From positions 2,108,001 through 2,172,000 of the forward strand of contig SMMW01000559.1 of NCBI GenBank assembly GCA_004794655.1: a stretch of DNA of 64,000 bases, written 5' to 3'. The position numbers and the translations under genes were made by a program. The notes under the pieces were generated by a model that did not search any database, had not been told where the DNA came from, and saw nothing but the letters and a program-made list of their open reading frames with translations. Positions 23,416-35,400 of this stretch are shown piece by piece. Every line of letters begins with the position of its first letter. Position 1 is the first letter of the stretch. Source of the stretch: Marisa cornuarietis. Taxonomy: Eukaryota; Mollusca; Gastropoda; Architaenioglossa; Ampullariidae.

Positions 23416-26400
23416 GCACACACACACATTTAATTATGTGTTTGTGAAGGTCATATACATGAAAACAAGATAATTGAAGTATATAAGGATTTTGATTGTG
23501 TCCTTGTAAATTGGGGCTCTCTTGTAATTTTGATTGATTGTTTTTATAATAACTTACAGATAAAATCTGCAACTTCTTGAAACTGAAACTTTTTGTGTAA
23601 AAGTGAGGAGTGTAAAACTGTTGATAAGTAGACAAGATCTTGTGTGCTTGAGCTTTGATGATATGGTATGCTAATGCTTCTTTTAAGTGCAGGAAGCAAT
23701 GTTGTAGTTGTTGAGTTTTGAGAAAAACAAAGTGGAAAAAGCTTGCTTTTTTTTTTAAGTGTTGGAGATTTAGATTCAGATTCAAGTGGCTTCTCTAGTT
23801 CCTATGCAGAACAGTTGGGTTCTGGGGATTTCCTGGCTTCTCAACGTAGTAGAATGAAAACAAATCAAGGTAAGATATTTTCAGTAAATCTTATTTTATT
23901 TTGAATGTTTGTAAATACCGGCATTTTTTAGCACTGTATTTTAAAGTCTTACCCATAATGAAAGGCATGGGAACATATTTGTTTAACCTTTTCTTAATCC
24001 TCTTGGTTCAAGATAAAAATATAACATTACAATGACAGGCTTATAACTGAAGATTGCGAAGACGACAGTGGGTGAAGTTTGTTTTTTATTATTGCTGCTC
24101 TGAGATAAACATTAGACCTAGAAACCTATACATTTTTGTAAAAGAGAAAACTTGAACTTTGCAATAAAAAGTAATGAAAATCGCCTTGCCCATGCTACCC
24201 GGCAAAGCCACGATCATGGCTTGTCGAACCAAGAGGGTTAAAAATGGAGGGTAATGGTAGATAACGTGCATTTCATTTGTCTATTATAACAATATTTCAC
24301 TTCACAGTCACCAGCATCCCTGTGGATGTTCCTCAGGTCCGCAAAAACCTTGCTGATAGCATGGATGAAGACACTGCATTGGCCTCCTGTAAGTTAAATT
24401 CACTTAAATATTCAGATGAATGTTTCCGTATATCAGAATGATTATTTTTGGTAAAGTCTAGACAGACAAACTTAATTGTTCTTTTATCAGAGTCCATATT
24501 TGACATAAGTGTTGCATTTTCATACTAGTTTGCTTCTAAATGATGTATACGGACATTTTTCCCCAGGGATTTTCTTCTGTATGAAGCATAGCTTTTTATT
24601 TAAGCCTTGACATAGATACATAAAAGAATATTAGCATGTGATTAAATCTTGCCTTTTGTTGCCTTATAGTGACCTCAAGTGGCAGTTTTCAGTCCATGTT
24701 TCCCTCGCCTAGTAACAGTAGTGCCAGCAGCTATAACAGCTTGCATCGGCGATGGATGCGCTCCCAGACAACATCCTTACAGAGCCAGGCACGTCGCTGG
24801 AACTCCCAGGAGACCCTCAATAGCCCCGAAGTAAGTGACTAATTATGCATGTTATTTTATGTTCCTTTATTTTATTTACCACAACATTTTATTGCAATTT
24901 TTGTGAAGTATTGCCACTTCTGGTAGCAAATTTGTAGCATACTTGATATGTTGCTTGTTTTGTTTTTCATTTCCAAAATGTACAATTTTATGTGTATGAT
25001 ACTGTTCACACATTTTGTTTGTAGGGTTCACAACTTCCAAAGAAAAAACAGTGCAAGCTTGCTGTAGGGATTGTCTTTCTCATGACTGATGAAAAAGATG
25101 AAGACCACAGGTAATTGAAAATGACATGAAATGATTTTTTTTTAATGTGTAATATAAGGGAGGAATGTGTAGAGGGTGGAAATAAGCTATTTTTCCAGTG
25201 GTAAAGGCGTGTGGAAACAGGATGGCTGCATGTCAGTATAACTATTTGAAAATATTCATAATTCTGAAGTATTTAAAATAATTTTTTTATAATTGTATTA
25301 CATGACCAAGGCGGATGATGATGATGTCGTTTTATAATGCGCCAGTTTCCGCATCGCAGAGATATGGTCAATGCGGAGTGATCCCAACAGCTCACTATCA
25401 TTTCAGCTCTTTAGCTGTTTGCTTTTGTTGGTTGATTGAAACTGCAAAACAATTCTGTGAGTGAATCAAGTATCATCCCCAATCTTTTCAACTGAGTGTT
25501 TTTAACTTTGTGTGATCTCGATATTAACCGTTGGTGTGTCTGGTTTGTTCCTTAGTCATCTGAGTTAGTTAAGCTTGTGCACAAAGCATCACCCCAGAGG
25601 TAAAACAGGGTTTAAACCTGGTGAAATTCCGCAAAGATGGAGGAAGGAGGCTCTGAGCTTCAGCCATGGTAAAAGTGTGGGGCGCTCACATTATGACAAG
25701 ACATGATATCAATATTTTATTATTTATGACAGACTGTTTCAGAGCTTTTTCTTTTCTCACATGGCCTTGATTGAGGGACACGTTGAGCAACTGCGCAGTG
25801 CCGTTGAGAGGGGGTTCTTCAGCGGTCGTAACCTGGTTCCTGTTCTTTTTGAAGTGAGTGATGGCTAGTTTTCCTTTTTTTTATTATTAGTGGTTGTTGC
25901 ATCCTATGTTATAAACATTTTTTCATATAAATGAAAGTAAATTTAATCTTTTTGGTGGCTGCTCTAAAGACTTAGATGTTGGGTGTACACATAAGCGTAA
26001 AGGATGAATTTTCACTGTTGGGCAGGAAAGAATAGATTCAGTCCAGCAGAGGGAGGTGAGGGTACTTGTTGGGCCAGATGGAAGCAATTAGGGAATAATG
26101 ACCACTAAAGTCACCAGCACTTTATATACTCATTACCTCCCCTCTCTTGCATTGAACCTTTTTCCCCTACCATACGCTAAAAGTCTGGCCTTTAATAGAG
26201 ATTGGTTAACTGACTTAGGAAATGTGATTTAATTATCCCATGTTGTCATAAGTTGAATAACAAAATCACCTAAAAGAGCAGCGCAAAAAATAATATGGTA
26301 GTACCGTGGCAAACCACAAAGCAAAGATGGGGAGATAGTGAGGAAGGGAGAGATGGTGGGAAAAAGAGACCATCGGGTCCTGAGGGTGTTTATGAAAGCA

Positions 26401-29400
26401 GTAGGTAGGTATTAAGGCCAGACTGGTGGTCACAGTACCAAGGTATAGGAGCATTGCTTTCCAGGTTATAGGTGTTATTTTGTTTGCACATGCATATTAG
26501 CTATGTGTTAATGTGTAAATAATGCTTTCACTTGATGAAAAATATTTATTTTAATTTACTGCGTAAAAAACATTTTTAGCTTTGAGAGTTCAATTAATTT
26601 TAATTAGGGCTACTGCCAGGATAAAACAGATTATAGCTATTCATTCAGGCTAGAAATCTTGAGCTTGCCCTTGTCATTGGAGAAGTAAATTTTGCACTGA
26701 GTGAACCTTGAAGAGAGAGTGAAGGGGCAGTTATCCATCGTCATATGTCCATAGTTTTCAATATTGCTGAATATGCTGCAGCTGTTCAGTTACATTTCGA
26801 TTACATGTGCTGTAGATGCTAATATCCCTGTATTATTCTCTGTAGAGGTAATTTAGATTGGCCTCAAATAATACTTTCATTCAGGAAATGGTTGTCTTGG
26901 AAGTAAATCCGTGTGGATGATTGTACTAGCACACATAAGCAAAGATCAGCTTTGTCTTAGTATTGGCAAATTCTCAGTGTATCATGTTCTGTGATGAATG
27001 AGAGCAAGTTTTTGAAAGAAATGTTTTGATTGCTATGGTTATTAATTTTTGCTGCTTTGGTGGTGTTAGGAATATGTTTTCTGTTGTCTAGTCTATGCTT
27101 ACACAATACTGATTGCTGAGCGAAGTTCTCCATTCTGAGCAAATGACAGATACATAGTGTTAATGTTACAGGCCTTGGACAGGTTTAAGGATGCTTTGCA
27201 TGACCTGTACATGGCCCCCCGCCTGCAGAAACCAGTCTGGCTCAGCATGATGTCACTTGGCAGCTACCGTTATGTACTTTGTGATCAGTTTGTTCACGAG
27301 TTCATGGCACTGGCCACCAAGTATGACAACAAATCTTACAAATTGTAAGTGGCTTAATTTGCTCTATAGATAATTTCTTTTGTGTGAAAGTTTTCCTTTC
27401 TGCAGAAAGTGTGTATACATTTTCTGACAATAAGGAGAACCAAGGAGGCTGTCATAGTATGGTTTTGATAAAACAGGCATGAATACACAGTAAAAGGCAC
27501 CAGCAAGTAAAATTTTGAATTGTTAGATGACCTACTTTTCTTGCAATACTAGCTGTTCTACAGAAGCCTGATAGTGTCAGTTCCTTTGTAGTCTCCATAG
27601 TGAGCCAACAAGTAGCAGGTGAAGACAGTTGCAAGTGCTGTGAAAAAGAATGCACAGGGTAGGGCATAAAGATCTCCCACATTTAGAGTGGGCGCCGTAT
27701 GGGCTGTAGTGGCAGCAGAGAGGCGGGACAGGTTTCATTCGGTAGGCTAGGCTCTACCATTTTCAGAACCCATCATGAATCATGTCTTTGTTGTTCAAGC
27801 GTATTATGAAAACAATCAATCTGTAATAGCTGCGGAGCGAGCGTTCTGTATATGCTTTGCCCTCGGTCGAAATGCATCTGTACCAGACCAGAATTTTTAA
27901 CCTTCATGCAACTGGATCCACATTGAAAAGGAAATCATCTGGCAGACAACAAAGCCACGATGTTCACCGGTCCAGTTCATGAGGTGTTTTGAAAAAAGAA
28001 AGAAAAATTGTTTTAATAATAATGAAGAAAATGAAAATGGTAGTGCCTAGCCTACCGAATGAAACCTGTCCCGCCTCTCTGCTGCCACTACAGCCCATAC
28101 GGCGCCCACTCCAAATGTGGGAGATCTTTATGCCCCACCCTGTATTTGAATCTTCTGTTTGGGTGCAGATCATTCCTTTTTTTCTGAATAGTAAATGACT
28201 AATATCAAAATGCTTAAAATGATTGATTTTTATCTTGTAGCTTTGTCAGCACATTGATATCTGCTGTCTTAACTTACCATTTGGCATGGGTAGCAACAGT
28301 TACACCAGGAGATGGTGCACCATCTAAGACCTATTTGGACAAACACTCAGCGAAATGGGTGAGAACTGTTTTACATTTAGCAGATACTTATTATTTTATT
28401 TACCTGCTAAATCCTACTTTTTTTTAACTGCATAATACTGGCTGCTGATGCATCAGTGGGGAGCACTGATTTGAAACTAATGGACAGAGCCTGGCTGACT
28501 CTCCGGTCACATTGGAACTCATAAGAGTTCTTCTTATTCCTTTTAGCTCCCAGAGGAGGATAGGGCCGCAACTGAACCACTCCCGCGGATCTTGTTCTGG
28601 AGCTCCCTCTCCAGTTGGGTCCATGTCATCCCAGCTGCCTCTGCCTCCCCGTGGACCAATCTCTTCCGTGTCTGTCTGGTTCTCCCAACCCTGCCCCTCC
28701 CCTGTTGGTTCCAGCCCAGATTTTGTCTCATTAAATTTTCAGCCAGCTTTTGCAGGGTTTGACCGATCCAGTCCCGGTTTCGTTTTTTGATGTCTTGGCT
28801 GGCAGGTTTTTGGTTGGTTCTGACCCACATTACCTCTGTCTTCTTGATGTTGATTGTCAGGCCAGTCATCACTGCTTCGTCTGAGAGCCGAATGAACTTT
28901 GTCTGTGCTGGTTGTTGCTTGTGGGACAACAGGCTGATATCATCCGCAAAGTCGAGATCCTTAAGTTGCATGGCAAAGGTCCATTGAATACCCATGTTGC
29001 TGTTAAAGGTGATTTTTCTCATGATCCAGTCTATGACGATCAGGAAGATTGTAGGTGAGAGCATACAACCTTGCCTTACTCCAGTCTTCACTGCAAAGGG
29101 GTCAGTCAGCTTCCTATTGTGGATCACCTGGCATATCAAGGGTTCATACAAGTTCTGGAGGATGGCAGTGAACTTTGGTGGAAATCCGTAGTACTGCATC
29201 AACTTCCAGATGGTTTCCCTGGCTATGGAGTCAAATGCCTTCTCAAAATCCACAAAGGTCAAGCATAGTGCAATTCGATGGACTGTTCAATAATGATTTG
29301 CAGTGTAGCGATATGGTCTATGCATGATCTACCCTGTCGAAAGCCTGCCTGTTCTTGCCTCAGTCTCTTGTCTAGGGCATTTTTTAATCTCCCCAGATGA

Positions 29401-32400
29401 TCTTGGTCAGCACCTTGCTGGGAATAGACAGTCGTGTAATCCCGCGCCAGTTGCTGCAGTGGGTCAGGTCACCTTTCTTGGGTAGCTTTACCAGATAGCC
29501 AAGATTCCAGTCTGCTGGAACTTGCTCCTGCTCCCAAATTTTCAGCAGCATGGGGTGTAGTATCTCTGCTGCGGCTGTTGGGTCTGCCTTGAGTGCCTCT
29601 GCAGGAATGCCATCTGGGCCTGCTGCCTTGCCAGTTTTCAGAGACTTGATGGCTTTGATGACTTCTGCCTTAATTGTTGGGTTGGCATTCACCTGGAGTT
29701 TTTCGGCGATGGGGCAATGTCCAAAATTGTTGCTGGTGGTGGCTGGTTCAGTATTTAAGCCTTACCGGCTTGAGGGGACTAGCTCTCCGGATTTCTTTGG
29801 ATTTTGTTATTTGTATAAGCTGATTTTGATTTTCGAGGCCATTATTTGTCATCCTAGTGATATGCTGGACTGTGTTTCTTGATAGTGACATTTTGTTTCA
29901 CTTCTACGGCTTCTGTTGATCTGCTGACTAACAGTCTTTTCTTCCACGACACCATTTTCATCTCAGTTCAGTCTCTTGTTTGTGCAGTCGACAGCGAGAT
30001 GAAACATGTTCATTGTGGCTAAACTTTTTGATGACTCGAGGCAGCAAAACTGTCTACATTTTGTTTGACATGTGGAGGTTTATCCTCAGCATTCTTGATC
30101 TTTTCTTTCTGATGACTTCTCCGATGACAAGCGATTGCAGATCTAAACTCTAAATCTTCAGCGGGGAAACGTGTCGCCAGTCTCCTCAGACAAATCTGGT
30201 CTCCAGTTTTCTTCTGTCGCCAAGACTTTTTTTAAAAACAATTTATGCAGTTACTTTAATTTCATAGACTCGTTGGATAATGAAGCACCGTATTCTTAAG
30301 TTATTTATCAGATAGCACTACAATTTTGTATTATTATTATTCCCGTTTCTATGCGTTATCCCTTTTTCCTTCCTGTTGTCTTGGTTGGTTTCTTCAATTT
30401 CTCCCTATCATGATTATTGTTGTTATAATTAGTATCATTTGTAAAGCGCCATGAGCCTGCTCTTAGGGCTGGGATATGGCGCTATAAAAATAACCTTTAA
30501 TATTAATAATATATTAATAATAACAATAATTCTTAAAAATGTTCCACCCAGCAAGATCTTTGTTCTGCATCCCCAGTAATGACGCTGCCATTCTTATTCT
30601 TTACTGGCCTGCATGCATTGGTGTTTTTCCTTCCTGACAGAGTTCTTGTAATTTCATACAGTCTCTTCATGTTATTTTGCTCAGCTGCTTGTTCTGCCTC
30701 TTCTGTCATCCTGTGTGTGAACTGTCTCTTGTTGGCTCTTGCACTCTTCTTTACTTCTTGTTTCATCCCCCAGTCCTTTGATCTGATCTCTTCTTTTTCC
30801 TGCTGGTCTTGACACTGGTTGATCTTCTGCTTCAGCTCTTTCCTTTCCTCCAGGTGCCTAAGGTCAGCCATTCCTTGTGTTGTTTCTCTTTCTTTCCCCG
30901 AAGTCTTCCAGGTCTTCTGTAATCCTGTCCAGTGGTTGGCTACTGTTTCTTCAAAGAGTCTCTCCAGTGCCTCAAACCTGTTTTTCACAGTTGAACTCTT
31001 CTTGCTTCCTGCAATCTCTAAGAAACTGCACGTTGAATTTGTGGTGCGGTCTGTCTGATGAGTTACATTGTTGCCACAAGCAGGTGGTCTGAGGCTGGAT
31101 CTGCGCCACGCCTTACCCTGACATCCAGAAGATTCCTTCTAAATTGGCGATTAATGGTGATGTAGTCGATCTGGTTTTCTATATTTCCATCTGATGAAGT
31201 TCAGGTGGTCTTGTGAATGATTCTGTGAGGAAAGACTGCCTCCGATTACAACGTCATTGAACAAGCAGAAGTCTGTGAACAGCTCACCATTCTCATTGCA
31301 GTTGCCCACACCGTGCTTTCCCATTATATGTTCTTTGTTTGTGCTGTCATCTCCAACTTTGGCATTCATGTCGCCCATGATGATCTTCAGGTCTCGTCTT
31401 GGAGCGCTTGTAGGGAGTTGTAAAAGTCCTTCTCTTCTTTAGCTGCGTTGGTAGGTGGATGATGGTGATCTTTCTTCCTTTGGAGTTGAACTGAGCTGAC
31501 ATAAGTCGTGGAGAAACTGGTTCTCATGCTATTAGTGCCCATGCAGCCTCCTGAGTCATCAGTACTGCTACTCCTTTTGTGTGGTCATGGTCAGGGTCTT
31601 CGCGTCCAGAGTAGATGATAGTCTCCCCTGACGAGAGTTTGGTCTGGCCACAGCCATTCCATCTGGTCTCATACAGGTCAAGAAGCTTGATGCCATAACT
31701 CTTCATCTTCTGGGCTGCCTGAGCTGATATAGGGTTCTGATGTTCCAGGTCCCTATCCTGGTTTTTGCTTTAGCTGTGAGAAGATGGGTCGGCGAAATGA
31801 CTTCCTTAAGGCTTTTGCCAAGACGTGTCATACGCCCCCCAAAGAGGGATTTTCCTGTCCAGGCTTTCGTTGTGATAGTGTTGTAGTTGCAGTTTCTGTA
31901 GCAAGGGTTGTTTTACAGGGTGGGTTGCTAGCCCTACGCCCAGCCCTCCGCTTTCATCCGGGCTTGGGACCAGCAGGTTACCCGGGAAGTTTCCAAGCGG
32001 AGTTTCATAAGACAATTTTGTCTCAGTATTTGGGATACCTTGGATTTGTATTTTAACATTTCCATAAATTTTAAACGTTACATGTTTATTAGTTTTCGAA
32101 ACTGAGAAGGGATGTGTTAATCTGCTTGTATTCCATACTGCTTTATGTGACATCATAAGTGGTAAGAGTGGTGTTTTTGCAAGTTCTGTTACATAGCAGA
32201 ATCTGTCCAAGAGTTTAAGAAAAGTGATGGGGAGTCGTCAGTAGTCGCAATCAACTATAGTTCTTTCAACTGGATGGAAATTATTTATTTGTTTGCTTAC
32301 TTGAAAACCTTTAATGCAAAGATAAGCCTGTCTTTAATGACAAAATGTTCAATTTGTGATTTATGGTCATGTTTATTGGTTTAGCCTTTTATGACCCAAA

Positions 32401-35400
32401 AGTTTAAGATGATGTGCTTTATCACAGTCACAATTGTTTTTCTGTGGTTTGCTTTGTGAATATTGTGGTTTTTGTTATGTCTGCATCCTGCATGCCTGTT
32501 GATAATGGTAATCATATTTACTGTTGAAGGTTGATACCCTGGCAAAGACTCACCCATATAATCCATTATGGGCCCAGCTAGGGTAGGTAGTTTGCACAAT
32601 TCATGAGATGATTAACTATAGTACAATTAAAGCAAATTAATTGTAAGTGATAACTTGTAACACTTATCTTCATTATTTTCTATGGTAATATTAGAAATGG
32701 CATTAATTATGTATGATTGGGCTTTCAGTAAGCCTAAGTAACATTTTTGTTTTCAGACTTTATGTAGGTATATTCAATTTTCATCACAATCATTTTAAAG
32801 TACATATTAATAATATATAATCATATTTTTATTGATAAAGAAAGTTTTAAATTATTGAGCACAAAAATTACAGAGATTTCTTTTGCTCAGAGATTTATAC
32901 GGTGCAATTGGACAGCCACCAAAAGTTGCACGGACAGTAGTGGTTGGACGAAAGGCAGATGTTGTCAACAAATTCCTGTATGTGTTGAGCTACTTCATTC
33001 GCTGCAGTGATGTTCGTGAGGTACCATATTCTCAGACTCTGTCTTCCCTTCTTGAAGAGCAGAACTGGGAACACAGTACAATCCCATCTAAAGAAGATTC
33101 AGCCAGCACTTCAGACATGCCGGAATCTAACCAGACTGTGTCATTGGAAGCAGAGCCTCACTCAACACAATCCCGCAGTGAGATATTGGACCACAGTAGC
33201 AGTTCAATACACTTATCTTCATGTCTTTGTCCATCTTGTAGTGATTTCAGTAGTGAAAACTGTAGCAGTGAGAGGACTTCAGCTGTCAGGCATGATGACA
33301 TCATAGAAAACAGAGTGAATAAGGAAACTCAGAATGGCTGTGTTCTTTCTTCATCTCAGAATGACTTAGCCTGTTCAGAGCGCATGGGACTGAGCGAACT
33401 GAATCCTCTCCTAGTCTCAGAGAATGAAAGTGACAAAATTGAGAAGGATGTCTTCTGTATCCTATCTCCTGTGCAGATCAAGGAGCAGATAAAGGTAGAA
33501 AATGTCCAGCATGTCCGCAGATCTGCTGAAAGTGATGTTGAGCGTGTCCTGGGAACTGCTCTGCATGAGCCAGAAAGCAAACCAGACTTAAGCACTAAGC
33601 GGCCACTGTCGCTGTTAGCTCAGCAGATAGCTATAGGAGAGCAGCGAGAAAAGCTGAATCAAGCTCGGAATCGATACCAAGCAGAAGGAAGCAACAGTAT
33701 GTTTGAAGAATATTTTGAGGAGGGCATAGAGGTTAAGGTTATCGACGACATCTGTGAGCAGCATCTGTTGGTGTCGCATCCTTTAGTTACTGTGGCTCCT
33801 GCTGACACTGGCACTGCTGCATGCTGTACTGTTGGGGAGATAACTCCAGGTCAACAGAAAACCTTGGTGCCATCCAGGCAAAACAGTGTGGAATGGAAGC
33901 CTTTGGTGTCAGGACCAAGCACATTCAATCCAGGAAGGTGCAGGTGGGTATTTAGATAATTGCTTGCCTGCGTTACATTATTTCAACCTATGCACCATCC
34001 CCAGATAATACTTTGTGTCCTTGATGCAGAAATTATACAATATTTTACAGCAGGATCACCAAGGTTTTATACATCAGGAGTCCCTTCCTGCTTGGACTGG
34101 TGAAGAGTTTGTTGATGTCCTGAACATTAGCCTTAGATTTACTAAGTCTTAGATTTAGAACTATTTAGAACAATTTAGATCCAGCTTCACCCCAAAATTA
34201 CTGTTATGTAATCAGCAGGAAAGCAGGAATCCAGATTGTGTGGCATTATTGTTTCTTTAGGTTTTACAACTTATCAGTCTAAAATATCCAAGTATTTTGT
34301 GGAACTTAAACACTAATCCAGTTTTCTGTTAATGGCAGCATTAAAATACAATAAACATTTTTATGTACGAGTAGGTCAGTAATGCCAACAGAGCTAAATC
34401 GACGCAGACATCTGTCTTCAACTGGCAGTTTAGACCTGGAGACTTTTGACCCACTTGAACACTGCCAGGAAATGCCCATGCTCAGGTCAGAAGAGATCTT
34501 ATTGCCGTTTCATGACACTTATGCCTATTTTAAAAGAATCAAATACAAAAATGAATCTTGATGTGAATGTCATTTTTGCTACATTTTGATGTACATCCTT
34601 TTGTATTTATTTGTAATGGATATTGTACATTCATAATATCAGAGGATTGTTAACACCTGACCCAGCTTTTGAAAATAGTTGTCACTTGACCTTCACTCAT
34701 TGCTGATCGATGCAGTGTTGGTCAGAATTACATTGTAAATACTCATGGATCAATGAATTTTTATTTTTCATTTAGCTGCTTCTTCAAACTTTACAGGATT
34801 ACATTGGGGGCTTATGCTCTCTTTCCCAAAATTAAAGCTGTTCATATCCCCAACTGGTCTTCTTATACCAATTATGAGACATTCCATTAACTGATCACTG
34901 TTCTTTATAGCCTTTACGCATTATAACCTCAGCATTAACATAGTAATATGTAAGTGTGAAAAAATAGTGAATACTTTCCTTGGTTTTGCCTGTCTTATGT
35001 GGAATCACATTGTTTACTGTTTTGTCTTTTGCTAGTCATTTTGGATGCTTGTGATCCTGTCTTTTTTTTGGTTTGATATTACCTGCTAAATACTAGGTAT
35101 AAAGATCAAACACTGAAATCACTATATATGACCAGCTGGAAAAGAACCATTGTGTAAAAATAATCTAGTTATAAAAAAAATATACATTTCAGTTGTATCT
35201 TTACTGTCAGCCATTTTTTTCTGTTGTTGTGTTCATATTTTTTACAACCAGATTGTAGTATTTTAAAAGAAATTTCAGATGCACAAAACAGTGCTTACCT
35301 TTTTCCTATCCATCCTATCTTTTTGCAGTGTTGAGTTACAAGGAGATCAATCCAGCGTTGAGGCATTTGACAAAAACTTTGGACGTTCTCTTCTAGCCGG

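Noticed and set aside
33356..33595. Minus-strand frame inside FNIP exon 15
   Set aside because: It is antisense to a clearly coding exon, so a shadow.
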